DNA of 64,000 bases from Clostridium muellerianum. Lineage in GTDB: Bacteria; Bacillota; Clostridia; Clostridiales; Clostridiaceae. The stretch spans positions 186,001 to 250,000 of the forward strand of contig NZ_JABBNI010000047.1 of NCBI RefSeq assembly GCF_012926525.1. Direction: 5' to 3'. The translations under genes were made by a program, and so were the position numbers. Positions 8,589 to 17,070 of the stretch are shown piece after piece; position 1 is the first letter of the stretch; each line of letters starts with the position of its first letter. The notes beneath the pieces are model-generated. The model saw only the letters and a list, made by a program, of their open reading frames with translations. It made no database searches and was not told where the DNA came from.

Positions 8589-10664
8589 ATGAAGAACATT
8601 ATACGTAAGATGCAGATAACAAATACTCTAAGATTTTTAAATTTTAATTTTATGGACAGCGTTGGAATTAAAATAATGTTCCAAATAACTGTGCTACTTA
8701 CATTTGTATGTGGAATTTTAGGTTATGTTTCATACACTAGTTCCTATAAAACGCTGGAATACACTATCACATCTTCTTTAGAATATAGAGCTTCTGATGG
8801 AGCGTTACTAGTAAGCTCAATTATTAATCAAGATATTAAAGCTATGAATGAAATAGCTTCCAGACCGGAAATTCAATCCATGAATATTCAAATACAAAGC
8901 CCTGTACTTTTATCAGAAGCTAAGAGTTTAGGATATATAAATTTAAATGTAATTGAACCTGATGGTTTAACACATTTTGCGAATGGAGGTAAAACTCAAA
9001 TAGATCTTTCCTCCATAAATAACTTATATTTGAAAGAAACTCTAAATGGTAAGACCGCTATATCTGATCCAGTTACCAATGTAGAAGGAGAACAGATTAT
9101 AGCTATATCAGTACCTATTAAAAATCAAAATGAACAAATAATAGGAGCTTTATTTTGTAATATGAGTACTAAAAAGTTAAACGAAATAGTTCAAAAAACA
9201 AAAGTAGGTAAAAGTGGATATAGTTTTATAATAAACAAAGAAGGTACTAAAGTTGCACATAAAGATTTAAAATTGGTTTTAAATAAAGATAACACTATTA
9301 AAAATGCAAATAAAGATAAAAGTTTGGAAAGATTAGCTAAGCTAGAAAATAAGATGATAAAGTCGGAAAAAGGATCTGGTTACTACATGGAAGATGGTAA
9401 GGAAATGTTTATGTCTTATTCTCCTATTCCAGATACGGAATGGTCTATGGCACTAACGATACCTAAAAAAGAAATATTTAATGAAGCAAATGTATTAAAA
9501 TACAAATTTATAATTATGACTATATTATTTATACTAATTGGTATGGGAGTGGGTTTTATAATATCAAGGTGGATAAAACGCCCGTTATTAAAAATAAAGA
9601 AATATGCAGAAGAATTATCAGATTGTAATTTAAGTCACAGAATAAGTATAAAAAGAAAAGATGAATTTGGACAAACAGCAGATGCATTAAATGCAGCTAT
9701 AAATAATGTTGAAAAAATTATACATTCAGTAAAAATCAATGGAAAAAGTACTTTAGATTCTACTAAGGACATAAATAATATGTTTGAAAAAGTACATAAA
9801 AATGTGGAAAATGTTTCGTTTAAATCTCATGAAATTTCGGCTAATATGCAGCAGGCTTCTGCGTATATTGAAGAACTAGCCTGCAGGTCTTTTAATATAA
9901 AAGATGAAATAAATAATACTGTTGAGGAAGCTCAAAATGGTTTAAGGTTGGCTAATAGCATAAGAAATAAAGCAAGCGTTATAAAAAATGAAATAGAAGG
10001 CTCTAGAGTTCAAATTTTGGACGTTTATTTTAAATCAAGAGAAAGGTTAAATGAAGCATTACAGGATACAAAGGTTGTTAAAAATGTTTCTGTAATGGCA
10101 GAAGTAATAAAAGATATATCCAAGAAGACTAACATGTTAGCTCTAAATGCTGCAATTGAAGCTGCAAGAGCAGGTGATCATGGGAAGGGATTTTCTGTAG
10201 TAGCTGATGAAATAAGAAAATTATCAGAACAATCTGGCAGCGTGGTTTGCGATATACAGGAAAATGTAAAAAATGTTTTAAATTCAGTAGAAAAGCTTTC
10301 AGATTCTGCAAAGTGTGTTTTAAATGTTATGGATAATGAGGTGTTAAAGGATTATGATAAAATCATAGTTGTAAGTGAGGATTATAAAGAGGATGGAAAT
10401 AAATTTCAAAATGTAATAGAAAGATTTAATTTGGTATTACAAAATGTTTATGTTTCAATAGAAGAAATGGCAATAAATATGAAAACTTTGACAAAGTCTG
10501 TTGGGGAATGTTCAGAAGCATCAACTGATATTGCAGGTAATATTGGAGAGCTTAAAGAAGAAAATGTAAATATATGTGTTAAATCAACTAAAAATGCAAA
10601 AGGAGCAGAACAATTATTACAATCCATAAGTGAATTTAAAATTAAATTATGTAAAGAAAGTTAG
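8589..10664 (+). CDS. Methyl-accepting chemotaxis protein (Cache-HAMP-MA)
   Basis: 691 aa. First membrane segment about residues 27-50, an extracellular double-Cache-like sensor (about 50-300), second membrane segment (FIIMTILFILIGMGVGFII), HAMP and a cytoplasmic signalling domain with the tip [15 protein letters not shown]. The chosen ATG at 8589 is 6 nt after AAGGAGG; in-frame starts at 8562 and 8586 have poor spacing. The ligand is unknown. The signalling domain is more divergent than that of the receptor at 21823-23850 (for example NSVEKLSDSAKCVLN). Confidence 0.92.
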   Translation: MKNIIRKMQITNTLRFLNFNFMDSVGIKIMFQITVLLTFVCGILGYVSYTSSYKTLEYTITSSLEYRASDGALLVSSIINQDIKAMNEIASRPEIQSMNIQIQSPVLLSEAKSLGYINLNVIEPDGLTHFANGGKTQIDLSSINNLYLKETLNGKTAISDPVTNVEGEQIIAISVPIKNQNEQIIGALFCNMSTKKLNEIVQKTKVGKSGYSFIINKEGTKVAHKDLKLVLNKDNTIKNANKDKSLERLAKLENKMIKSEKGSGYYMEDGKEMFMSYSPIPDTEWSMALTIPKKEIFNEANVLKYKFIIMTILFILIGMGVGFIISRWIKRPLLKIKKYAEELSDCNLSHRISIKRKDEFGQTADALNAAINNVEKIIHSVKINGKSTLDSTKDINNMFEKVHKNVENVSFKSHEISANMQQASAYIEELACRSFNIKDEINNTVEEAQNGLRLANSIRNKASVIKNEIEGSRVQILDVYFKSRERLNEALQDTKVVKNVSVMAEVIKDISKKTNMLALNAAIEAARAGDHGKGFSVVADEIRKLSEQSGSVVCDIQENVKNVLNSVEKLSDSAKCVLNVMDNEVLKDYDKIIVVSEDYKEDGNKFQNVIERFNLVLQNVYVSIEEMAINMKTLTKSVGECSEASTDIAGNIGELKEENVNICVKSTKNAKGAEQLLQSISEFKIKLCKES

Positions 10665-10683
10665 CAGGTGCTATAATAATATA

Positions 10684-10843
10684 AGGCATATTCAAAAAAA
10701 GTAACTAGTCAATATGTTGGCATATTTTGCATCATGCTGCTTCAGCGGAACCCTTTGATAGAACAACTATCAGCGGAACCTGCTGCTTTGTCTGACGCAA
10801 AATATACTAACATATTTGACTTGTTATTTTCTTTCGTATACCT
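10684..10843 (+). repeat. Palindromic repeat family R1, copy c
   Basis: 160-bp copy with intact arms and the central hairpin TGATAGAACAACTATCA flanked by two GCGGAACC boxes. Same orientation as copies a, b and d. Confidence 0.9.
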
Positions 10844-10880
10844 AAGGCTAATTTTATACTAAAGGAGTGGAGTTTTAGAA

Positions 10881-11624
10881 GTGGAAAATTTAACGGGAAA
10901 AGTAGCAGTAGTTACAGGTTCTTCTAGGGGAATAGGAAAAAGTATAGCGCTTGAAATAGCTAAAGCAGGAGCATCTGTAGTAATAAACTATGTAAGTAAT
11001 GAAAAAGAAGCTGCAAAAACTTTAGATGAAATAAAAGAAATTGGCGGAGTTGCCATTATGGTGAAAGCAGATGTTAGTATATATGATCAGGCAAAAATGC
11101 TTATAAATAGTGCAATAGAGCATTTTGGAAAAGTAGATATATTAATTAATAATGCAGGAATTTCATATATAGGTCTTTTTATGGAGATGAATGAAAGACA
11201 ATGGGAAAGAATTATGAATGTAAATTTGAATGGAGTTATTAACTGTTCTCATAATGTTCTTCCGCACATGGTAAATAGAAAATGTGGGTGTATAGTGAAT
11301 ACGTCTTCTATGTGGGGAAATGTTGGAGCATCTTGTGAGGCAATATATTCTGCATCAAAAGGAGCTGTAAATTTATTTACAAAAGCCCTAGCAAAGGAAA
11401 TGGCACCTTCAAACATAAGAATAAATGCAGTGGCTCCAGGAGTTATAGATACAGAAATGAATAGCTTTTTAAGTAAAGAAGAAAGGAGAGAATTGGAAGA
11501 GGAAATTCCTATAGGTAAGTTTGGTAAGGGTGAGGATATAGGTAAAACTATTGTCTTTTTATGCAGTGATGCTGCTAAATATATTACTGCACAAATAATA
11601 ACAGTAGATGGAGGAATGAATTAA
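10881..11624 (+). CDS. Short-chain dehydrogenase/reductase (FabG/YmfI-like)
   Basis: 247 aa classical SDR. Seen: TGSSRGIG nucleotide site, NNAG, catalytic Ser in NTSSMWG, YSASK, and C-terminal VDGGMN. The WGxxGASCE segment before the active-site Tyr resembles YmfI-type reductases that act on 5-aminopentanone-modified elongation factor P; a plain 3-oxoacyl-ACP reductase is the alternative. No fatty-acid genes are nearby. GTG start with AAAGGAG and GTGGAG upstream. It follows repeat R1c. Confidence 0.88.
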   Translation: MENLTGKVAVVTGSSRGIGKSIALEIAKAGASVVINYVSNEKEAAKTLDEIKEIGGVAIMVKADVSIYDQAKMLINSAIEHFGKVDILINNAGISYIGLFMEMNERQWERIMNVNLNGVINCSHNVLPHMVNRKCGCIVNTSSMWGNVGASCEAIYSASKGAVNLFTKALAKEMAPSNIRINAVAPGVIDTEMNSFLSKEERRELEEEIPIGKFGKGEDIGKTIVFLCSDAAKYITAQIITVDGGMN

Positions 11625-11663
11625 TACAATGTATATGGCAGATGTTAGTATATAATAAACAGG

Positions 11664-11706
11664 TTATATACAGGTTGTGTACAAGTTATCCACAAATTTG
11701 TCCACA
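11664..11706 (+). promoter_or_regulatory. Cluster of DnaA-box-like 9-mers
   Basis: One perfect box TTATCCACA (11686-11694) and one single-mismatch box TTGTCCACA (11698-11706) lie on the + strand. A reversed box TGTGTACAA is at 11676-11684 and TTATATACA at 11664-11672. A strongly AT-rich stretch follows (11730-11850). No dnaA, dnaN or rpmH is in the window. Confidence 0.5.
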
Positions 11707-11881
11707 ACTTGTGCGTTAATATTTGAATAGTGAAAAAATTTAAAAAATACAGTAATTGCTTAAAAAAACTTTATTTTATATAAATATATAAAATTATATA
11801 ATACATAACCGATAAATAAGTATATTACAGGAAAAGATATTTTACCTAAAATAGTAAGTATGATGTGAAAGATGGGTAGTT

Positions 11882-12736
11882 ATGTATAAAATAATAATAT
11901 TAGATGATATGCCATATATAAGATATAGGGTGAAAGAATTATTAGCGAAGGAAGATATAGAGATTTATGAGTCCGGTACATCCTTTGATTTTTTTAATAA
12001 ACTTTATGATAAAAAAAGTGAGATAAACTTAATAATTCTAGAAGTTGGGTTAACCAGCGAGGATGGGTTTGGGGTTTTAAAAAAGATAAATGGATTGAAT
12101 TTAAAAATTCCTATAATGATATTAACTAAAATGAATACAAGAATTGACTTTATAAGGTGTATCAAAGAAGGGATTTCTGAATACATTTTAAAGCCATTTG
12201 ATCCTAAAACGTTTATAAGAAAAATAGATAAATTAATCGTTTCACATGAAAAAGGCGAAGAACCTGAAGAAATAGTTTATTTGAATTTTCAGGAATATAT
12301 GCTAAAACAAATAGATAGGGCTAAGAAAGAAAATTCCAAAGTTTCAATTATGATGGTAAGTTTAGTAAAGCCTAACTCAAATTTAGAGGGAGAAAAAATT
12401 GAAGCAAAAGAAAGATACTTGATTTTAATAGATTTGTTATATGAAAAACTTAAGAATTTATTTAAAGTGCCAGATTTGTTTGTAAAACATGGTTTTTCAA
12501 GTTTTGCAGGAATTATTCCCTGGGAAGGTAATAGCCCTGTAAATAAAATAGAAAAAAGTATAGAAAGTAGTTATGAAGAAATTAAGAAAAAAGATGGAAG
12601 GTATAATGAGTATGAAATAAAATATGTTTTTGCTACTTATCCTGAAGATGGAAAAGAAGGACAATCATTATTAGATCAATTGGATACAAAAATGAAAGAT
12701 AAAATTGATAATGCTAATTCGGGTAAAAATTCATAA
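11882..12736 (+). CDS. Response regulator-like protein with Glu at the phospho-acceptor site
   Basis: 284 aa. Residues 1-115 form a receiver domain with the acidic pair D8-D9, T82 and K104 conserved. The position expected to hold the acceptor Asp is E54 (in IILEVGL). Glu there can mimic constitutive phosphorylation, so the domain may be phosphorylation-independent. Residues 125-270 have no DNA-binding motif and look like a degenerate nucleotide-cyclase (GGDEF-type) domain, because of their length and the pattern MMVSLVKPN ... FAGIIPWE; this is tentative. No partner kinase nearby. The ribosome binding site is weak (GATGGGTAG). Confidence 0.8.
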   Translation: MYKIIILDDMPYIRYRVKELLAKEDIEIYESGTSFDFFNKLYDKKSEINLIILEVGLTSEDGFGVLKKINGLNLKIPIMILTKMNTRIDFIRCIKEGISEYILKPFDPKTFIRKIDKLIVSHEKGEEPEEIVYLNFQEYMLKQIDRAKKENSKVSIMMVSLVKPNSNLEGEKIEAKERYLILIDLLYEKLKNLFKVPDLFVKHGFSSFAGIIPWEGNSPVNKIEKSIESSYEEIKKKDGRYNEYEIKYVFATYPEDGKEGQSLLDQLDTKMKDKIDNANSGKNS

Positions 12737-12855
12737 TTTGTAGTGATAATGTAATAGAATTTAATTACAATAAAGTGAAATTTTGATTAACATATATAGA
12801 GCAAGTATACGATTCATGGAAATGGTTATTTTAAATACTATTAATTACCTTATGT

Positions 12856-12884
12856 AATTAAAAAAATCTACTAGATTTTTTTTC
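12856..12884 (+). terminator. Possible terminator
   Basis: Hairpin AAAAATC / GATTTTT with a 5-nt loop and a T run, 120 nt after the response regulator gene. Weak GC content. Confidence 0.4.
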
Positions 12885-13041
12885 AGATTTGTTTTATTAT
12901 AATGACATGAGTAGGGTGTTAAAGTATATAATTAATATGAAGTCTTTATTTATATAGAAATAAGTAAAAGCTTCATAATTATTTTATTAAGCAATTTTTA
13001 GGCTGAGATGGAGCTTGATTATGAGTAATATCGCTTTTTAT

Positions 13042-13134
13042 CTGAGTCTTAAAAGAGCTTATCCAGTGGTGCATCAGCTGTTGGTTCTCGTTTAAAAGAA
13101 ATGGGAGTGTTGCGGATGGTAGCAATGGGATAAA
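13042..13134 (+). repeat. Leader-like repeat E, copy 1
   Basis: About 93 bp, roughly three quarters identical to 44099-44190. Shared blocks: GAGTCTTA, AAGARCTTATCCAG, AATGGGAGT-type segment and GGTAGCRATSGGATAAA. The pair TTATCC / GGATAA closes the element. It ends 26 nt before the sdpI-like start. It could be an RNA leader or a DNA repeat. Confidence 0.7.
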
Positions 13135-13159
13135 TATTTCTGTGGAGGAGATGGCGTAT

Positions 13160-13528
13160 ATGGTGTATTCATTAATTTTTGGTTTAGTAACATTAGGATT
13201 TGGATTAATACCTAAAATAGTAAGACCAAAGAAAATTAACTCTTGGTATGGTTATCGAACACCTATGTCTATGATGAATCAAGAAACCTGGGATGAAGGA
13301 AATAGATATTCATCAACTCAATATATTATAGCAGGAATCATTTTGTTGATTATAGGAAGAGTTGCATATGCTTTCATTGCGACAAAACCATATTTGGTTC
13401 CGCTTATAGCATTTGTTCCTGTATTAACAGTAACAGTATTTACCACTGAAAAGCACATGAAGAAAATTTTTGACATAGACGGAATGAGAATAAGTGGTAA
13501 TGGTAAATTAAAACAAAAAGGTATATAA
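13160..13528 (+). CDS. SdpI family membrane protein
   Basis: 122 aa. Several membrane segments and the SdpI-family signature YGYRTPMSMMNQETWDEGNRY. SdpI of Bacillus subtilis is the immunity and signalling protein against the SdpC toxin; many homologues are not linked to a toxin and none is seen here. The start at 13160 is 9 nt after GGAGGAG; the in-frame GTG (13142) and ATG (13151) overlap that site. Followed by a terminator, then the YtrA-type repressor unit. The DUF1648-type protein at 14206 is from a related membrane family, so the locus may be one functional group. Confidence 0.85.
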   Translation: MVYSLIFGLVTLGFGLIPKIVRPKKINSWYGYRTPMSMMNQETWDEGNRYSSTQYIIAGIILLIIGRVAYAFIATKPYLVPLIAFVPVLTVTVFTTEKHMKKIFDIDGMRISGNGKLKQKGI

Positions 13529-13541
13529 ATAATGAAAGTAT

Positions 13542-13578
13542 AAAGATTGGTAAGAAATTTTACCAATCTTTATTTTTT
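13542..13578 (+). terminator. Rho-independent terminator after the sdpI-like gene
   Basis: Hairpin AAAGATTGGTAA / TTACCAATCTTT with a 6-nt loop and a T-rich tail. Confidence 0.88.
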
Positions 13579-13593
13579 CTTTTAAGCAGGTAT

Positions 13594-13658
13594 CCAAAAT
13601 CTATGACTTTGAGATGATCGCTTACTCATCCGACGAATAGGAGGAGGAGTTTCATTTA
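13594..13658 (+). repeat. Leader-like repeat F, copy 1
   Basis: About 65 bp, similar to 42346-42414. Shared: CCAAAATCTATGAYTTTG, RATCGCTTACT, then GAGGAGTTTCA. It ends 5 nt before the -35 box of the ytrA-like promoter. Confidence 0.65.
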
Positions 13659-13662
13659 AGTA

Positions 13663-13710
13663 TTGACAACTTGTTGTATTTGTTATAGTATATGTATAAC
13701 AAATACAACA
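13663..13710 (+). promoter_or_regulatory. Promoter and palindromic operator of the YtrA-type repressor unit
   Basis: TTGACA at 13663-13668 with a -10 region in TATAGTATAT. Overlapping it is a perfect inverted repeat: 16-bp arms TGTTGTATTTGTTATA (13672-13687) and TATAACAAATACAACA (13695-13710), 7-nt spacer. The position fits autorepression by the GntR protein encoded just downstream. Confidence 0.82.
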
Positions 13711-13752
13711 CGTATGTTTAAAGTACTGTAATTATATAGGGAGGTGAAATTT

Positions 13753-14127
13753 ATGCTAATAAAAATAGAGTTTGAGTCAGATACACCTATATATATTCAA
13801 TTGAAAAGACAGATTATACAAGGAATAGCAAAGGGTGAGCTGAAAGAAGGGGATAGTCTTCCTTCAGTCAGACAAATGGCAGAAGATATAGGAATAAATA
13901 TGCATACTGTTAATAAAGCGTACAGTATGCTGAAAATGGATGGTTTTATAACTGTAGATAGAAGAAAGGGTGCTCTAGTAAATAAGATATCAAAAGCATA
14001 TTCAGAGGAGTATATGGAGAATTTAAAAGAAGAATTAAGCTATTTTATAGCAGAAGCATCTTCTAAAGGTGTAGATGAAAAAGAGTTTTTGAATGTATGT
14101 AAGGAAATATTTAATGAGTACAAATAG
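13753..14127 (+). CDS. GntR family transcriptional regulator, YtrA subfamily
   Basis: 124 aa. N-terminal winged helix with the hallmark TPIYIQLKRQIIQGIAKGEL, LPSVRQMAEDIGINMHTVNKAY and a short C-terminal helical tail, as in YtrA-type regulators that control adjacent membrane-protein operons. Start ATG 13753 follows GGGAGGTG; a GTG three codons upstream overlaps that site. The perfect 16-bp palindrome in its promoter is the likely operator. The DUF1648 gene follows 78 nt downstream and is probably co-regulated. Confidence 0.93.
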   Translation: MLIKIEFESDTPIYIQLKRQIIQGIAKGELKEGDSLPSVRQMAEDIGINMHTVNKAYSMLKMDGFITVDRRKGALVNKISKAYSEEYMENLKEELSYFIAEASSKGVDEKEFLNVCKEIFNEYK

Positions 14128-14205
14128 TAAAGCTATAATTTATTTTTAGTATTGAAATTGCCGAAAAGTTATAAAAACTATTTTTTTAGTATGGAGGAAT
14201 TAGAG

Positions 14206-15333
14206 ATGGATAATAGAGTTTTATCATCAATATCAATAGTATTTATTGTAATGTTAATATTTTTCATTCAAATTATAACCCCTAAGCTTACTAGAAAAGA
14301 AATATACTTTGGTATAAGAATACCTGAAAAGCAGCTTGAAAATGAAAAGTTGAAAGAGATTTATAAGCAATATGTTATAAATAATATAATAGCTTCAGTA
14401 GCATTTGTAATTATGGCTTTTCTTTTGTTCTATTACTTAAATGAATATTTTAATATTCTAAATGCTATATTAGTAATAATTTATTTAATAATGAGTTTTT
14501 TTGTTTACTTTATAGCTAATAAAAAAGTAAAACAGGTTAAAAGTGAACTTAACTGGAATAAAGCTAAAAAATCAGCGGTAGTAGTGGATACTAATTTCAC
14601 TAAGGAAAAGAGTAAGGATATGCTAGCATCTCCTTTATGGTTTTTAATACCTTTGGTTATAGTGATCATAAATATATATATAGGATATAAGGTATATAAT
14701 AAACTTCCTGATGTTGTGGCTACTCATTTTAATTTTGCTGGGAAAGCAAGTGGATGGACTAAAAAATCATATAAATTAATCTGGCAAATGCCTGCAGTCC
14801 AAATTTTTATGCTTGTAATCATGTTTTTTTCATATAAAACTATAGGTTGGTCAAAACAGCAAATAAGTGCTTCAAATCCAAAGGAGTCTAAAGAAAGAAA
14901 TAAGATATTTAGATATAGATGGTCAGCTTATATGATACTTATGAGTATAGTTATAAGTATTTTATTCACTCTAGGAAATTTAAGTATACTTCAAGTTATA
15001 AAAATGAGCGGTAAAGTTAGCATGATAGTTATATTTGCTATAACAATGCTTATGATTGTTAGCAGCATGGTTATGTCTATAAAAACTGGCCAGGGAGGAA
15101 GCAGAATTAAAATTGAAGATATAAATGAAGAGGATACAAAGCTTCAGGATAGAGATGATGATAGGTATTGGAAATTTGCTAGCAGTATTTATGTAAATAA
15201 AGATGATCCAGCTGTTTTTGTGGAAAAAAGATTTGGCATAGGATGGACTATGAATTTTGGAAATATTAAAACCATAATAATTTTTGTTGTATTTTTAATT
15301 TTGTGTATTGGATTGCCGGTATTAATTCATTAG
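14206..15333 (+). CDS. DUF1648-containing multi-pass membrane protein
   Basis: 375 aa with about eight membrane segments. The central motif LPDVVATHFNFAGKASGWTKKS is the DUF1648 signature (found in SdpI-type proteins). The C-terminal part DRDDDRYWKFASSIYVNKDD resembles the DUF5808 segment often at the end of such proteins. ATG 14206 follows TATGGAGG; the longer frame from 14152 begins with TTG and lacks a ribosome site. Pairing with a YtrA-type GntR regulator is typical. Function unknown; stress or antimicrobial-peptide response is a guess from context. Confidence 0.85.
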   Translation: MDNRVLSSISIVFIVMLIFFIQIITPKLTRKEIYFGIRIPEKQLENEKLKEIYKQYVINNIIASVAFVIMAFLLFYYLNEYFNILNAILVIIYLIMSFFVYFIANKKVKQVKSELNWNKAKKSAVVVDTNFTKEKSKDMLASPLWFLIPLVIVIINIYIGYKVYNKLPDVVATHFNFAGKASGWTKKSYKLIWQMPAVQIFMLVIMFFSYKTIGWSKQQISASNPKESKERNKIFRYRWSAYMILMSIVISILFTLGNLSILQVIKMSGKVSMIVIFAITMLMIVSSMVMSIKTGQGGSRIKIEDINEEDTKLQDRDDDRYWKFASSIYVNKDDPAVFVEKRFGIGWTMNFGNIKTIIIFVVFLILCIGLPVLIH

Positions 15334-15342
15334 TGGGAAGGT

Positions 15343-15377
15343 AAAAATAATGCGAAGCAAGGCTTCGCATTATTTTT
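15343..15377. terminator. Bidirectional terminator between convergent genes
   Basis: Perfect 16-bp stem AAAAATAATGCGAAGC / GCTTCGCATTATTTTT with A and T runs on both sides. It serves the DUF1648 gene (+) and the CHAP hydrolase gene (-). Confidence 0.93.
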
Positions 15378-16668
15378 ATAATGATATATAGTCAGAATGA
15401 ACAAATCCTACGCTAGATCCTGCTTGGACTTTATACCAGCGACCATTAGATGCTAATATTTGAACCTTGCTTCCAAAGGAAAGTTCCGAAAGTACTCTTC
15501 CTGTCCATGGAGCAGATCTTAAGTTTAATGTAGAATTTTTATTGCTAAGTTTTACTGTACCAACTTTACCATTAGCTTGTACTTGTGGTTGTGCCTTAGC
15601 AACGGTATTTGTACTAACGCTTGCATTTGTATTCGCAGAAGAAACAGAAATGTAATCGGAAGATACATAACCGATAGCTCCATTTGAATTTACTTTATAC
15701 CATTTACCACTGCTTTCTAGTATTTGAACTTTGGCTCCATAAGGTAAAGAACTTATAACATTTCCTGATGGATTACTTCTTAAATTAAGAGAAGAAGATT
15801 TATTGCTTAAATTTACAACACCAAATTTATTTGAAGTAGAGGTACTAGTACTAGCATTAGTGCTAGTAGAAGCTGCAACAACAGGTGTAGCTGCATTAAG
15901 GCTTATATATTTAGAGCTTACATAACCATAGGATGAATTATATTGTATTTTATACCAATCACCACTAACAGCAACTATGTTTACTGCAGTTCCTTTTTTT
16001 AGTGAGCCTATAACTCCTGAAGATGCGTTAGCACCACTTCTTACGTTAAGAGGCGAGCTATAGCTAGAAGTATTAACTAAACCTTTATCAGATTTAGAAT
16101 CTTCATGTGCTATAGGTTGTCCACTATTTGATGAAGGTGAAGATGGTGTAGATGGTGATGATAAGTATATGTATCCTTTTAAAAATAGATTTCCTCTATT
16201 TTTTATTTCCTCTTTAGATAAGGTTTTTAATTGACCGTCGTACGCACCTCTAACACTGAAATTTCCTTCGTTAAAATATACAGTATCACCTTCTACTTTT
16301 TCTACAAAAGCAACATGTCCGTAGCCTTTATTTCCGCCACCCCAAACAATTATAGAGTTAGCTTTAGGTTCAGATCCATAGCTATATACTTTATCCTTTG
16401 CATTAGCATACCACCAATCTACAGCGTTTCCATAAAACTCCGAAGGTAAATTAATAGAAAGCTTTTCTAAAACTCTTCCGTAAGTAAACCAAGTGCATTG
16501 TCCTTTGTATCCGTACTTAGTAAAAATATTTGAATCGCTTACATAAGATGAATCCTGCGGATTTGGCATGATTCCTGCAGCATGTACAGAATTATGAAGC
16601 AAACATTTAGCATTCATTAAGGAAGCAGATATAAAAAAAGCAAAAACTAATTTTTTGGATTTATTCAT
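15376..16668 (-). CDS. Secreted CHAP-domain cell-wall hydrolase with three SH3b repeats
   Basis: 430 aa. Signal peptide in the first 30 residues (KLVFAFFISASLMNA ... HAA). CHAP domain about 45-175: catalytic Cys in GQCTWFTYGR, His in GYGHVAFVEKV and the acidic/Asn region YFNEGNF. A Ser/Pro linker (SSPSTPSSPSS) leads to three SH3 type 3 repeats, each with LNVRSG or LNLRS, WYK and GYVSS/GFVHS. CHAP enzymes are peptidoglycan amidases or endopeptidases. ATG 16668 follows AGGAAGG. It acts outside the cell, probably in wall turnover. No holin nearby, so it is not obviously phage-derived. Confidence 0.93.
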   Translation of the reverse strand: MNKSKKLVFAFFISASLMNAKCLLHNSVHAAGIMPNPQDSSYVSDSNIFTKYGYKGQCTWFTYGRVLEKLSINLPSEFYGNAVDWWYANAKDKVYSYGSEPKANSIIVWGGGNKGYGHVAFVEKVEGDTVYFNEGNFSVRGAYDGQLKTLSKEEIKNRGNLFLKGYIYLSSPSTPSSPSSNSGQPIAHEDSKSDKGLVNTSSYSSPLNVRSGANASSGVIGSLKKGTAVNIVAVSGDWYKIQYNSSYGYVSSKYISLNAATPVVAASTSTNASTSTSTSNKFGVVNLSNKSSSLNLRSNPSGNVISSLPYGAKVQILESSGKWYKVNSNGAIGYVSSDYISVSSANTNASVSTNTVAKAQPQVQANGKVGTVKLSNKNSTLNLRSAPWTGRVLSELSFGSKVQILASNGRWYKVQAGSSVGFVHSDYISL

Positions 16669-17070
16669 TTATGCAACCTTCCTTTCTTAAGTTTTTAAGT
16701 TAATATAATTAAAAATGTTATTTAATTCAATTACAATTCAAAAACATTATCGTTTGAAATTTAGAAAAATTAATAGTTTCTTCACATGTTTATACTATAA
16801 ATTATAACTCATGTACACAATAATGCAATATAGTAATTATTGACCATCAATTAATTCGGAGATTCAGATGGAGTTTTATACAAATATGGAAGGGTTACAA
16901 GTGATGATTATGGGGTGAATTTGATAGTAATTTTTTCTTTGAGATGTCTTATGTATTATGTTGTAATTAAAGAGTTAAATAATAATCGATATGTAAAAAG
17001 TGCTATTACTAATTTTAAATTAAAGGTAAAATATATAAAGATATATTTGCATTAGAAAAGAGATGATTTT
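16669..17070. other. Divergent intergenic region, no gene seen
   Basis: 402 nt between the CHAP gene (-) and the helicase gene (+). It is AT-rich and must hold both promoters, but I see no clear hairpin, repeat of the listed families or ORF with a ribosome site. Confidence 0.5.

Noticed and set aside
11664-11706. DnaA boxes as the chromosomal origin
   Set aside because: No dnaA, dnaN, rpmH or gyrase genes in the window, so oriC is unlikely here.
13042-13134. Repeat E as a T-box or known riboswitch
   Set aside because: Lacks GGTGGTACCGCG and other known conserved blocks; kept only as a repeat.
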